A DNA stretch of 64,000 nt from JAJPJE01 sp963724985 (GTDB taxonomy: Bacteria > Acidobacteriota > Terriglobia > Terriglobales > Acidobacteriaceae). The position numbers and the translations under genes were made by a program. The notes beneath the pieces were generated by a model. That model was not told the DNA's origin. It worked only from the letters and a program-made list of their open reading frames with translations, and made no database searches. The stretch spans positions 75,387-139,386 of the forward strand of contig CAVRWV010000026.1 of the NCBI GenBank assembly GCA_963724985.1, in the 5' to 3' direction. Positions 1-8,840 of this stretch are shown piece by piece; position 1 is the first letter of the stretch, and every line of letters starts with the position of its first letter.

Positions 1-30
1 CAGAGGTGCACCGTGGACGCCGTAGCGCAT

Positions 31-44
31 GTACCATTTGGTAC
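31..44. repeat. GTACCA-TT-TGGTAC palindrome downstream of the R-M gene
   Basis: A perfect 6-bp inverted repeat with a 2-base spacer lies about 100 bases past the stop codon of the restriction-modification gene. A related but imperfect sequence lies at 3353-3371, on the other side of that gene and close to tRNA-Glu. The pair could be end sequences of an inserted element. That is inference: the match is short and no integrase is visible. Confidence 0.4.
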
Positions 45-147
45 AAAAAGTCATCAGACCACGGATTGCAAAGAGTGTTTGAAGTCTCGTCCGGTTGTTG
101 GTCCGTAGTTTCTGCTGATTGCTTTTCCACAGGCAATCACGCATAAG

Positions 148-2988
148 TTAGGTGATTCCGGCAGCTCGTTTCAGCGTTAAGTCCGAACTAGCACGCTTAA
201 GGTTCAACTCAAGCAATCGCCGCAAAATCTCAGACTCAGGCATCTCTGGCGACCATCCATAGGCCACAAGCACGGCTCTATCAAGCGCATTGTGCAAATT
301 GTTAAGCCATTGTGGTCGCTGATTGTAGAGGTTGGTGAGAGTGCGCTTCTTCAGTTCCGTGGCAGACGCTCCGAGCGGATTAAGCCAGGCATCGCGCTTT
401 TGAGCTAGCTGTTTAGCGGCGTCGGCAATGGCGTTTACTCCCGGATCATCTTCCGGTTCCGTGCCGGGCGGCCAAGGAAAAGGATAAGTCTCGAATGTGG
501 TCTGAGGAGTGTACCTGAAACCGCTTTCGGCCTCGCGAACTTGAGTGCCTTTTCTGCGTGCCCACAATTCGTGGACGCTCGAATGTAGCACCCCAAGAAA
601 ATAGTCGTCGTCTCGGGCAAAAACGAGTGTGCCCTGGTTGCAGAGTACCTCAAGCTTCACCCAAACGAAAATCCTGTGTTTAGAAACAGCAGGTGTCGCA
701 ATGTACCGTGTCACGCTCGAAAGCGCTGTTCTCATTTCGTGCCGCGGTCGAGCGTATTGCCACCAATTCCCCGCGTACTTGGCACGCTTACCGCTCATGC
801 GAACCGGGTACACTACCCTCCGCACGTACTCAAACGGTAGCTCGTATTCGGCAGCTTGAGACTCTGGCATGAGCCCAAAGTCAATCGTCCATTGTCCTCT
901 GGAGTGTTGGACAAGATCGACTCCGCTGCAAACGGGGCGAACAACATCAGAGTTCGTCCGGCCATTCACGTTGAGAGGGGCGGTAAGCATCGACTGAGCG
1001 ACGCTCGATCCGACGTCGAAGGGTGCCTTCGCCGACGGTCCCATAAAACAAAGCCCAACATTCTCCTTAAGCGGAAGAGCTACTGTTAAATCTATATCAG
1101 CAGTTAGATCCGCGTTGATAGCTGCGACATTTTCGCCATCCAAGTATCGGCTTTTCTCGAAACCATCGTCGAATCCCACCATTGAGACGTGAACGTTTGC
1201 ACCGTCGAGAATCCAATCGCGATCAGATTGCGCCCAGAATATGTCTCCGCTCTGTTTGATCTTCTCAAGGACCTTCCGGTTCGCACCACCGCGAATCCCC
1301 TGCGTTGCCAACAACCCGACCCGTTTGCACTGGCGTTTCTCAATTTCGACTCTTGCGCGTTCGAACCAATAGCAAACGAGGTCTGCGAACCTAGGTATAC
1401 GATCTGCGTATAAAGCAAACAATCCGTCTACATACGTATCCCCGAGTTCCTGGCGAATCTTGTTCCCGCCAAGGAATGGCGGATTCCCGATGATGAAGTC
1501 CGCTGTCGGCCATTCGGGTTCAACAGGTTTTCCGTCCTTGTTGTAGGCGAGTACAGCGTCCATTCTATGAATGTTGGTCAAGGGCTTCAAAATCGGCGAA
1601 CTTCCGAAGTTCATGCCGTTATCATGCTGCCACTGGATGTAACCGATCCACACGACTACGGAGGCCAATTCGTGCGCATAAACGTTCGTTTCAATACCGT
1701 ACAACTGCGAAGGGTCAGTTTTCGGAAGCAGCCCGGATAGGCCGTGTTGCGCGGCAAAGTTGCTGATCTGCTTTTCTAGATCGAGGATCGACTTAAGAGC
1801 GACATAAAGGAAGTTCCCGCTGCCACAAGCGGGGTCGAGCACTTTGATTTTGGAAACTTCGTCGGCGAAGCCCATCAGCAATTCGCGCAGCTTGCTCTTT
1901 TGCTTCGTTCGCGCGCTTCTAATGCTGGAGTCGAGCTTCGCGCTAATTTCTTCCGCTTCTGTTCTCACCTGTTGCCATCGACGACGGAGCGGCGCCATGA
2001 CGACCGGTTCCACAATAAGAAGGATGTCGTCCTTGCTGGTGTAGTGGGCACCGAGTTGTGAACGCTTACTGGGGTCCAGGCTGCGCTCAAAGAGAGTGCC
2101 GAAGATTGCTGGTTCGACATTTGCCCAGTTCAGGGAGGCCGCCTTCGAAAGGATGACGAGGTCGGCGGTGCTCAGCAGGTAGCTCTGATCATCGGAGAAC
2201 AGGCCGCCGTTGAAGTAGGGGATGTTATCCGCCCCGAAGGTCCCATTGGGTGCCGACATCGCAGAAAAGAGTAGCTTCAGTTTCCTGTCGAAATCGGCGG
2301 GGTTGCCGATGCTGTTATTCACGAGCCTCGAGAAGAGTTTCCCTGGAAGCAAACCCACATCTTCAGAGAAGAGGCAGAACAAGAGCCGCATGAGAAAGTG
2401 CGCGCTCTTCTCGGGGTCGATGCCTCGATCACGCAGACTTTTAGCCAGCTGCGAGAATTGGGCGGCCGCTTCTTCCGTTACCTGTTCGGTAGTGCGTCCG
2501 GGCTTGAGTTTGCCCGGGTCGGTGAAGGCACACCTCAGAACCTCCAATGGAGGGAGGGGACACTCGGCACTCGGTTCGTTTTTTTCGAGAGCCGCCAGGT
2601 CGAACTTGTAGATCTGGGTAGCGGTATTGTTGAAGTTGGTATGAACTTCAAAGCGGTCGAGGTCGCAGGTAATCAGTAACGGAGGGTTTTCTAGGTCTTC
2701 CCGATATTGGAGGAGCTGCCTGTAGGCTTCGTCCAGGTTCTTCCGTTTCCCCTTATATTCCCAGCCAAAGAAGTCTCGCTTCCAAACGTCAGCCCAGCCA
2801 TCTCCACCGTCGATTTTGGAAGTACCTCTTTCGAATGTGTAGCTTGAACCATCTGGGTCCGCCTCAGCAGGTTTTGGTTCACCCAGGATGTCACAAAGAC
2901 CGTTGAAGTGCGTCTGAGAGGCGCTGCGTTCAGTCAGGGTCGATTTCTGCCAAGTCGCAACAAACTCTGGGAGCGTGAGCGAGGCCAT
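148..2988 (-). CDS. MmeI-like (type IIL/IIG) restriction-modification enzyme, single chain
   Basis: 946 aa. This family joins an endonuclease, an adenine-N6 methyltransferase and a target-recognition domain in one polypeptide and defends against foreign DNA. Visible features: an N-terminal PD-(D/E)XK-type nuclease signature (D67 in WADVW, then E77-Y-K79); a helical linker; methyltransferase motif I (DPACGSGNF, about 385-393); motif IV (NPPF, about 502-505), which indicates adenine-N6 methylation; and a long C-terminal half expected to hold the recognition domain. The length fits intact MmeI-type enzymes, and both catalytic centres look complete. The start ATG at 2988 gives the expected N-terminus. 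No separate methylase, specificity or nuclease gene is adjacent, consistent with a stand-alone system. It sits next to a tRNA gene, a common place for acquired islands. The recognition sequence cannot be read from the protein. Confidence 0.87.
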   Translation of the reverse strand: MASLTLPEFVATWQKSTLTERSASQTHFNGLCDILGEPKPAEADPDGSSYTFERGTSKIDGGDGWADVWKRDFFGWEYKGKRKNLDEAYRQLLQYREDLENPPLLITCDLDRFEVHTNFNNTATQIYKFDLAALEKNEPSAECPLPPLEVLRCAFTDPGKLKPGRTTEQVTEEAAAQFSQLAKSLRDRGIDPEKSAHFLMRLLFCLFSEDVGLLPGKLFSRLVNNSIGNPADFDRKLKLLFSAMSAPNGTFGADNIPYFNGGLFSDDQSYLLSTADLVILSKAASLNWANVEPAIFGTLFERSLDPSKRSQLGAHYTSKDDILLIVEPVVMAPLRRRWQQVRTEAEEISAKLDSSIRSARTKQKSKLRELLMGFADEVSKIKVLDPACGSGNFLYVALKSILDLEKQISNFAAQHGLSGLLPKTDPSQLYGIETNVYAHELASVVVWIGYIQWQHDNGMNFGSSPILKPLTNIHRMDAVLAYNKDGKPVEPEWPTADFIIGNPPFLGGNKIRQELGDTYVDGLFALYADRIPRFADLVCYWFERARVEIEKRQCKRVGLLATQGIRGGANRKVLEKIKQSGDIFWAQSDRDWILDGANVHVSMVGFDDGFEKSRYLDGENVAAINADLTADIDLTVALPLKENVGLCFMGPSAKAPFDVGSSVAQSMLTAPLNVNGRTNSDVVRPVCSGVDLVQHSRGQWTIDFGLMPESQAAEYELPFEYVRRVVYPVRMSGKRAKYAGNWWQYARPRHEMRTALSSVTRYIATPAVSKHRIFVWVKLEVLCNQGTLVFARDDDYFLGVLHSSVHELWARRKGTQVREAESGFRYTPQTTFETYPFPWPPGTEPEDDPGVNAIADAAKQLAQKRDAWLNPLGASATELKKRTLTNLYNQRPQWLNNLHNALDRAVLVAYGWSPEMPESEILRRLLELNLKRASSDLTLKRAAGIT

Positions 2989-3352
2989 GGGTTCCTGAGT
3001 TTCAGTTTAGGTCGAGCGATAAACCGGAGTTGATTCTACCTACTTATTTGAATTTCAGTCGAAACGACACAAGAACACTCAAGAAATAGGAACCCGATTG
3101 ATCACATAAGTCCACTTCTTGCATTTTCGGGTCTGGTACATAACTAGGCCAATTCAATGTTCATGCGCTCGGAGCGCCGACTAGTCAGGACTCACGGCAA
3201 GACGCTACATTTTTCCCGAAGCGCTATCCGAAATCCTCAGAGATACAGACAAATGGCGCCTACGCCCCGCGCACATGGGCACGCCGGACAACAGAAACGG
3301 AGAAACCTGCTCGGGAAATATCCTGTGCGGGCGATATGGAATCCCGAACGTT

Positions 3353-3371
3353 GTATACCATTTTGTGTACC
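3353..3371. repeat. Imperfect second copy of the GTACCATTTGGTAC-like sequence
   Basis: The stretch reads GTATACCATTTTGTGTACC and resembles the palindrome at 31-44 with two small insertions. It lies about 95 bases beyond the 3' end of tRNA-Glu. Together the two copies bracket the R-M gene. A relation to attachment sites is speculative. Confidence 0.35.
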
Positions 3372-3419
3372 ACTAAACGCGATAGCTGGCGTTATCACGT
3401 GCCAGGTGCTTTTTTGGGC

Positions 3420-3450
3420 AAAAAGAAAAGTCGCTCAATTAGAGCGACTT
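3420..3450 (-). terminator. Intrinsic terminator of tRNA-Glu
   Basis: Perfect 9-bp stem AAGTCGCTC (3428-3436) / GAGCGACTT (3442-3450) with loop AATTA. On the minus strand it is followed by a T-rich run (complement of 3420-3429). It starts 14 bases downstream of the encoded CCA end of the tRNA, the expected place for a rho-independent terminator. Confidence 0.88.
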
Positions 3451-3463
3451 AGCGGATGATAGC

Positions 3464-3538
3464 TGGTAGCGCTACCGGGAATCGAACCCGGGTTTGAAGA
3501 TTGAGAATCTTCCGTCCTAACCCCTAGACGATAGCGCC
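3464..3538 (-). tRNA. tRNA-Glu (anticodon CTC)
   Basis: A full cloverleaf can be drawn. The acceptor stem is GGCGCTA/TAGCGCT. The D arm has stem GTC/GAC. The anticodon stem GAAGA/TCTTC encloses loop TTCTCAA, giving anticodon CTC. The T arm is CCGGG-TTCGATT-CCCGG, and the discriminator is A. The CCA end is encoded (complement of 3464-3466). It decodes GAG. An extended -10 promoter lies upstream and an intrinsic terminator downstream, so it forms its own transcription unit. Confidence 0.97.
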
Positions 3539-3843
3539 ACTGGAACCACGCAGAATACCGCGGACAACTCGGATTATAACAAAATAGACGCTCAATTCCG
3601 GCACTCCCCCGCTTGTTGCCGACGCACTCACGCGATCGTTCCCGAGGATCATTGCCCGCCCGAATTACACGTCAAACCAGTCGTCCCGGCCTTCGTCCCC
3701 GCAACTTTTGGACAATCTTTTTACAACTTTCATGTCTGGCCCGGACTAGAATTTCCGCAGTGGGGCGCATCTCTCTGTTCGTCTAATCATTCTCAGCATC
3801 CCGGCTCAACACGCAGTAAAGGCGCATCTTCAGGAGGTTTCCG
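3539..3843. other. Divergent intergenic region, tRNA-Glu / VWA gene
   Basis: 305 bases with no gene. It holds the tRNA promoter on the minus strand. On the plus strand it holds the leader of the VWA gene, ending in a strong AGGAGG ribosome binding site (about 3832-3837). I see no clear -35/-10 pair for the plus strand. Confidence 0.55.
3573..3581 (-). promoter_or_regulatory. Extended -10 promoter element of tRNA-Glu
   Basis: On the minus strand the sequence TGTTATAAT (complement of 3573-3581) is an extended -10 box ending 35 bases before the tRNA 5' end. No good -35 is present at 17 bases, as is usual for extended -10 promoters. Confidence 0.6.
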
Positions 3844-4827
3844 ATGCGTTCTCTGGGCTCTCGAGTCTTCGTATTTGTGGCAGTGTTTACCGCTTGCCTG
3901 CTCGTCGCTGTCGTCCCTCGCCTTAGCGCGCAGGATTCCGCGCCCACCGTGACCGCGCGTCTCCTCGATCCCGATGCGGGGATGGTCACGATTTCCAAGC
4001 GCGTCGACGAGGTGAGCCTGCTGTTCACCGTTACTGACACCAAGGGACGATTCGTCACCGACCTGAACGCATCCGATCTCCAGGTCTTCGACAACCGCCT
4101 GCCGCCGGAGAGCATTCGCCTTTTTCAGAGGGAAAGCGACCTACCCCTGCGCGTCGGACTGGTCGTCGATCTCAGTGAGTCGATTACCCAGCGTTTCAAG
4201 TTCGAGAAGAAGGCTGCGGCCACTTTCCTGAAAAAGTCATTGCGCCCTGCCACCGATCAGGCCTTCGTGGTTGGATTTAACGAACGGGTTCAGCTGGTGC
4301 AGGATTTCACCAACGACACCGCTGTGCTCGGAACATCTGTCCAGAAAATGCACCCCGGCGGAAATACATCACTCTACGATGCTATTGCCTTCGCCTGCCG
4401 CAAACTGCAGGAGCAGCCTCGCGACCGACTCGTGCGCAAGGTCCTCATCCTGATTACCGACGGACAGGATACGGCCAGCAAAAGCATCCTCGCCGACGCG
4501 CAGCAAGCGGCCGCCCGGGCGGAGACAGCCATCTTCGCTCTCAGCACAAACGATCTCAGTCACGACGAATATCCCCGCGGCGAAGCCGTCCTCGAGTTGC
4601 TGACCAGGTACACCGGCGGGCAGATTCTGCGCGCGCGCGAATCGGACGAACTTTCCCATGCCTTCGCGCAGGTAGAAGATGCGCTGCGCAGTCAGTATTC
4701 TCTCGCCTACAAACCCGCGAACTTCGCGCCCGATGGCAGCTATCGCACCATTGAACTCCGCTCTGCGAAGGCGAAACTCCGCATACAATGCCGGCGCGGT
4801 TATTTCGCTCCTCGCGAAGGACAGTAG
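3844..4827 (+). CDS. Secreted VWA-domain protein, acidobacterial VWFA-related family
   Basis: 327 aa. An N-terminal signal peptide (about residues 1-30, ending near LSA-QDS) exports it. A von Willebrand A fold follows at about residues 95-285, with metal-site residues in the strand LVVDLSESI (D-x-S-x-S MIDAS pattern) and a later ITDGQD strand. The family is abundant in Acidobacteria (VWFA-related domain, TIGR03436 type). Its members are thought to bind protein partners or divalent metal, but no substrate is known. The start is well supported by AGGAGG six bases upstream. It stands alone, convergent with the bactofilin gene. The protein at 30314 is a more divergent relative. Confidence 0.85.
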   Translation: MRSLGSRVFVFVAVFTACLLVAVVPRLSAQDSAPTVTARLLDPDAGMVTISKRVDEVSLLFTVTDTKGRFVTDLNASDLQVFDNRLPPESIRLFQRESDLPLRVGLVVDLSESITQRFKFEKKAAATFLKKSLRPATDQAFVVGFNERVQLVQDFTNDTAVLGTSVQKMHPGGNTSLYDAIAFACRKLQEQPRDRLVRKVLILITDGQDTASKSILADAQQAAARAETAIFALSTNDLSHDEYPRGEAVLELLTRYTGGQILRARESDELSHAFAQVEDALRSQYSLAYKPANFAPDGSYRTIELRSAKAKLRIQCRRGYFAPREGQ

Positions 4828-4917
4828 GCTGGAGGATTTCGGAAGCCGAGTGCGGACGCTTCTTTGGAACAAAACAATGAAGGCGGCGCACTCTTCTGAC
4901 TTAAGCGCATCCGCCTT

Positions 4918-4963
4918 TCGATTACCCGATTACCCGATTACCAATTACCGGATTACCAATCCC
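4918..4963. repeat. Short tandem repeat, unit about GATTACC(C)
   Basis: Five successive degenerate copies of GATTACC or GATTACCC fill the gap between the convergent VWA and bactofilin genes. This is a simple-sequence repeat with no hairpin potential, so it is not a terminator. Confidence 0.75.
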
Positions 4964-4967
4964 CAGA

Positions 4968-5465
4968 CTAGACCGGCAGCAGCTCCGGCGCTCGCGGTAG
5001 CTCCTTCGCGGGCTCCGGTTCATTCACATGCATCTTCTTCTCATTCTTGTGATCCGGTTTCTGCATGTCGATCGTGCCATGGAAATACGCGCCTTCTTCA
5101 ATACTCAGCCGGCGAGTGACAATGTCGCCATTAACCGAGCCACCACTACGGATCTCCAGGCGCTCGCTCACTTGCAGATTGCCATTGACCGCGCCGCGCA
5201 CCACCACCTCGGCCGCGTTGATCGTGGCTTTCACTTTGCCGCTCGGCCCAATGCCCACATAGCAGCCGCCGACGTTCACCGTGCCTTCCACCGTTCCTTC
5301 GATCAGCAACGGCTCAGTTCCTGAAATCTCACCTTTAATAATAAGGTTCTTGCCGATCACGGCGTTGGGTGTGTTGATCGAGGCTTTCGGCCCGTCTTCC
5401 GGCCGGAACGTTTGTGGTTTGCTGTTTGCAGAGGCGGAGCCATCAACTGGCTCGGGTTTCCACAT
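4968..5465 (-). CDS. Bactofilin family cytoskeletal protein
   Basis: 165 aa. The central part (about residues 30-135) has the repeating Gly/Val/Ile pattern of the bactofilin right-handed beta-helix: NLIIKGEISG, GTVEGTVNVGG, VVVRGAVNGNL, GSVNGDI. Bactofilins polymerise without nucleotides into filaments that scaffold cell-shape or envelope processes. The flanking Pro/Lys-rich tails are typical. I start at 5465 because GGGAGGAG lies six bases upstream; an in-frame upstream ATG at 5546 has no such site and adds an unconserved tail. No peptidase or other partner gene is adjacent, so the specific role is unknown. Confidence 0.87.
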   Translation of the reverse strand: MWKPEPVDGSASANSKPQTFRPEDGPKASINTPNAVIGKNLIIKGEISGTEPLLIEGTVEGTVNVGGCYVGIGPSGKVKATINAAEVVVRGAVNGNLQVSERLEIRSGGSVNGDIVTRRLSIEEGAYFHGTIDMQKPDHKNEKKMHVNEPEPAKELPRAPELLPV

Positions 5466-5640
5466 GAGCGTCTCCTCCCGTTGGGATTGGTGCCCTTTGT
5501 ACAGGGACTTGCGCGTAGTGGCGAGATGACGGAGAAACATGGCCAAGTAGACGATGCAGCCTCAGTTATTAACTCCGGGCTGCATCTTCTACTTCGGCGC
5601 AAATGAGCAGAAGCTTGAGGTGGCACGAAGCTCGAGGTGG

Positions 5641-5660
5641 CGCGGGCGCCCTCGCCCGCG
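5641..5660. repeat. GC-rich intergenic hairpin CGCGGGCG-CCCT-CGCCCGCG
   Basis: Perfect 8-bp stem with a 4-base loop, preceded by GGTGG. A diverged relative (GGTGGCGCGGGCTGCCCTCGCCC) occurs at about 13693-13715 after another gene, so this is a dispersed intergenic element. The 299 bases from 5466 to 5764 hold no gene, only this and the next hairpin. Confidence 0.6.
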
Positions 5661-5706
5661 TTCTTCCACCACTCGTTGTTTGTCATCACGAGCTCGCGCC
5701 AAGTAG

Positions 5707-5726
5707 GTCTGGGCTTCAGCCCAGAC
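5707..5726. repeat. Intergenic hairpin GTCTGGGCT-TC-AGCCCAGAC
   Basis: Perfect 9-bp stem with a 2-base loop, 39 bases downstream of the creatininase-family gene on its own strand. It could act as a terminator or mRNA stabiliser. No T run follows, so I class it as a repeat-type hairpin. Confidence 0.6.
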
Positions 5727-5764
5727 TCGCGAAGTGACAAGCGAGGGATCTGCATTTCCGCTCT

Positions 5765-6658
5765 CTACTGTTTCGTCTCCAGCGGGTGCTGCGCCTGCTC
5801 GTAAAACTCATTCTGCAGCTTCAGACTCGTCTCGTCCGCCTTGATCACTTTCACGGTTTCCGCAATCCCGTCCACCCAGTTCTTCATCGTGTACTCACCC
5901 AGCTCCTTTGTGCCCAACGATCCATCGCCGGAGTAATGATTCGGAAACCGCGCATACCACCAGATTCCCGTATACACGCTCTCTGGCAGCGCACTCAGCC
6001 GTGCCTGATCTGCTCCCGACTGCGATTTCGCGCGATCCATATGCACCAGGTTCGGAGCCGCCACCATCATCGTCGACGTCTCAGTCTGTCCGGCGTGCAT
6101 GTCGAGCTTGTCCTTCGCGCTAACCGCAGGCCCCGGGCCGTCCGACCGCCGTATGCTGATCGGGATCACGTATACAACGTAGTCCCGCTTTGACGCCATC
6201 TGCGACTGCGCGAACAATGGCAGCAAGCTGTCGTTGCCTCCGTGACCATTCACAATTGCGATCTTCTTGCAGCCATTGCGTGCCATCTCGGCCACCGTCT
6301 CCTGCAGCAGCTGAAGCTGCAATTGCAGGCTGTAGGCCAGCGTTCCGGGCTGGTGCCGAGCCTCGAAGATCTGTCCAAAGTAGTAAGGTGGAAAGATGAC
6401 CGCATACTCCTGTTTTGCCGCCTGCTCACTCGCGTAACGCACGTCAATGAGATCGGTGCCCAGCGGCAATTGCGGACCATGCTTCTCGATAATTCCGAAC
6501 GGCAACATACAAGTGCCCTGTGCCTTCTGGATCGCCTGTATGAAATCGGGACCAGTCAGCTCCTCCCATTTTGCTGGCAAAACCGACTGCGCGAATAATG
6601 ATGTGCTGAAAAGAATCGTGGCGAATATAACGACTACAGCGGCTTTTGACCTGTGCAT
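5765..6658 (-). CDS. Exported creatininase-family amidohydrolase
   Basis: 297 aa. A signal peptide (about residues 1-23, ending SLFA-QS) is followed by the creatininase fold. Metal-ligand motifs are visible: E-K-H-G with G-T-D about eight residues later, E-A-R-H-Q-P-G-T, and N-G-H-G-G-N. The family hydrolyses cyclic or linear amide bonds (creatinine, formylated amines, mycofactocin precursor) with two metal ions. Export is seen in a subset of members, and the substrate is not predictable. The start is supported by AGGAGG just upstream. No pathway genes surround it. Confidence 0.82.
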   Translation of the reverse strand: MHRSKAAVVVIFATILFSTSLFAQSVLPAKWEELTGPDFIQAIQKAQGTCMLPFGIIEKHGPQLPLGTDLIDVRYASEQAAKQEYAVIFPPYYFGQIFEARHQPGTLAYSLQLQLQLLQETVAEMARNGCKKIAIVNGHGGNDSLLPLFAQSQMASKRDYVVYVIPISIRRSDGPGPAVSAKDKLDMHAGQTETSTMMVAAPNLVHMDRAKSQSGADQARLSALPESVYTGIWWYARFPNHYSGDGSLGTKELGEYTMKNWVDGIAETVKVIKADETSLKLQNEFYEQAQHPLETKQ

Positions 6659-6815
6659 ATGCCTCCTGGGTTCGTGAACCTACCCTTTCGGCTCGGAATT
6701 GTAGTTGATCGCCTCTGACATCGCCCGTTCCGTTGTGAAACGCGGTTACCTTTGGTGCGGAAATTCCATCTCTGGTTAACAGAATTGCCGCTCCAATCCA
6801 GTATCATGACTTGCC

Positions 6816-7728
6816 ATGAGCAAGCCTAAGGTGCTGGTCTCTCTCACGACCAACGATAACGACTATCAGCGGGAACAAGCCGCCTCGGCCGAAGAAGCCG
6901 GCAAGCGCTCCGGTCTCGAGATTCAGATCATTTACGCCGAGAACGATGCCATCAACCAGAGCCAGCAATTGCTCAAAGCCATTCAGTCTCCTGCCGGAAC
7001 CCGTCCTGATGCCGTTTTATTTGAACCGGTAGGCACCGGATTGCCCCAAGTCGCCAAGGCTGCCGTCGCCGCCGGAATTGGCTGGGTCAGTCCTGAACCG
7101 CGAAGTGGATTACCTCAACGAATTGCGCCGCACTGCGAAAGCTCCGGTTTTTGGTGTCACTACCGACCACACCGAGGTCGGACGCATCCAGGGCCGCCAG
7201 ATCGGCGCCCTGTTACCGCAAGGCGGCTCGGTGCTCTATATCCAGGGTCCGTCGGGAAGCGATGCAGCGCAACAGCGAACCAACGGCATGTACGAAACCA
7301 AGCCGGACAATGTCCAGGTTCGTGCCATGAAGGCACAATGGACGGAAGCCAGCGCTTACCAGGCTGTCAGTTCCTGGCTGCGCCTCTCTACTTCGCGGGA
7401 TGTCACCTTCGGCGTTATCTCCGCGCAGGACGATTCCATGGCAGTGGGTGCTCGCAAGGCATTTCAGGAACAGCCTGCAAGTGCAAATCGTGACAAGTGG
7501 CTCGCCTTGCCATTTATCGGATGCGATGGAATGCCCGACACTGGCCAACTCTGGGTTCGCGAGGGATCGCTTGCCGCAACTGTCATCGTTCCGGCGAATG
7601 CCGGTCAGGCGCTGGAGATGCTCGCCCAGGCGCTCACCAAGGGAACACAGCCGCCGGAGCGCACCTTAACGGTTCCGCGCTCGTATCCAGCGGTCGAAGC
7701 GCTTTCCCGAAAAGCTGTGAAGGTTTAG
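6816..7728 (+). pseudogene. Sugar-type substrate-binding protein, broken by a one-base shift
   Basis: Two overlapping frames (6816-7493 and 7078-7728) together encode one periplasmic-binding-protein fold (Peripla_BP_4, related to ribose/xylose binders and LacI effector domains). The first frame reads through VLVSLTTNDNDYQREQ to AAGIGWV. The second continues VLNREVDYL to the end, with VFGVTTDHTEVGR, FGVISAQDDSMAVGA and FIGCDGMP in register. Dropping the A at 7089 restores a single frame of about 303 aa. There is no signal peptide, and no permease or ATPase is nearby, so even an intact product would be a cytoplasmic binder rather than an ABC importer component. Real inactivation and a consensus error are equally possible. 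Confidence 0.75.
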
Positions 7729-7755
7729 TACGCGCTTTTATTGAGTGACGCGCTA

Positions 7756-8103
7756 TTAAAGGAAGGGTGCGTCGCCGCAGTGCGCTACTGCAGAAGTAAT
7801 CGCCGCCCGTTGCGTGGCGCTCAACGTAACAAACTCGAATCCATATTCGAATCCCTGCGAGCGGCGCACTTTCGCCGCAACGCGCAGCTTCGGCGCTCCT
7901 GCTTCCAGCGTCAGGTCCAGATTCACCTGTTCGCCTTCGCGCAGTTCCACCGGGATATAGGCTCCCATCCCACTCTCGCTGAGATCGCGCGACCATCCAC
8001 GGAAAGAAACTTCCTTCCCATAACGCTGGACAAAACCGCTGAATTCAATACGGAATTCGAAACGCCCCGAAATTCTCTTTGGGTCCACCATGTCTAACGT
8101 CAT
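7756..8103 (-). CDS. PilZ-domain protein
   Basis: 115 aa, essentially a single PilZ domain, the usual c-di-GMP receptor. The second motif is clear (SRDLSESGMG, matching D/N-x-S-x-x-G). The first arginine motif is weaker (RISGRFEFR). The C-terminus shows the expected FEYGFEFVTLS strand. Acidobacterial genomes carry many such short PilZ proteins. It is convergent with the broken binding-protein gene and has no partner gene. Binding capacity needs the two arginines to be correctly placed, which I cannot confirm. Confidence 0.78.
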   Translation of the reverse strand: MTLDMVDPKRISGRFEFRIEFSGFVQRYGKEVSFRGWSRDLSESGMGAYIPVELREGEQVNLDLTLEAGAPKLRVAAKVRRSQGFEYGFEFVTLSATQRAAITSAVAHCGDAPFL

Positions 8104-8360
8104 TGAACCTGCCGGATCTTTGGGAGGTGAGTCACCAGCGGTTCATTCTTCCTGTCTTGACTTGTTATACCATTACATCGGGCAAGCTCTTAGCTCAAGA
8201 TTCTGCTAAGATTGCGAGTTCTCAGGAATCGCCCTTCTTCCAGATTCTAGATTGTCTCAACATTGGAACTCACTTCTACTCGGGTTTGCGACTGGAAAGT
8301 TCGCTTCCGGACTCACAGCGATTACGATGAAACGTTTTAATACGCGGAGGTACCCCCCTT

Positions 8361-8825
8361 ATGGACCGAAAATACCGCCAGCACGGCTATATGGATAAAG
8401 AAAAGGAGAAGGTGGAGAAATCCAAAGGACAGGCTCCGTCTCGTCCTCGATCCGAAACCTTCGGCCCCCGTGCTCTCAACATGCCCAACGCGCGTTCGGT
8501 CTCCCGCTGCGCCGAGTGCGGTAACGTTCTCCAGGATCTCGCCGCCCATCCCGACCGTTGCCCAAAATGCGGATTCACCCTGCATTCCTGCAAACAATGC
8601 ACGCATTTCGATCCCAGCAGCCGTTTTGAATGCCGCCAGCCGGTCCCCGATCGCATCTCGCCGAAGGATGCCGTCAATACTTGTACCTTTTACTCGATTC
8701 GCGTGATGGTCGAACGGGAAACCACCAGCAGCGGACATGTCAGCAACCCCGGACCCAGCACTTCCGGTGGAAATAGCCGCCTCGACAATGCCCGCCGAGC
8801 CTTCGATAACCTGTTCAAGAAATAA
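8361..8825 (+). CDS. Small zinc-ribbon protein of unknown function
   Basis: 154 aa, cytoplasmic. A charged N-terminal tail (about 1-45) is followed by two C-x-x-C knuckles (CAEC, CPKC), then CKQC and two further cysteines (ECRQ, NTCTF), a pattern of one or two zinc ribbons. The C-terminus is low complexity (Ser/Gly/Pro) and ends in a short basic helix. A GGAGG site lies about ten bases before the ATG. I recognise no named family. Related zinc-ribbon proteins are common unnamed genes in Acidobacteria. Confidence 0.68.
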   Translation: MDRKYRQHGYMDKEKEKVEKSKGQAPSRPRSETFGPRALNMPNARSVSRCAECGNVLQDLAAHPDRCPKCGFTLHSCKQCTHFDPSSRFECRQPVPDRISPKDAVNTCTFYSIRVMVERETTSSGHVSNPGPSTSGGNSRLDNARRAFDNLFKK

Positions 8826-8840
8826 TCATCGGAAAATCTC

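Larger units (their letters stand above)
2989..3463. other. Intergenic region between the R-M gene and tRNA-Glu
   Basis: 475 bases with no convincing gene. The only long open frame here (from 3157, plus strand) has no ribosome binding site, reads through the tRNA terminator and resembles no family I recognise. The part nearest 2988 should hold the R-M promoter. The GTACC-type sequence at 3353-3371 and the terminator at 3420-3450 are listed separately or discussed under the hunt. Confidence 0.6.

Noticed and set aside
3157..3459. 100-residue plus-strand open frame
   Set aside because: No ribosome binding site, covers the tRNA terminator, and the protein looks random and basic.
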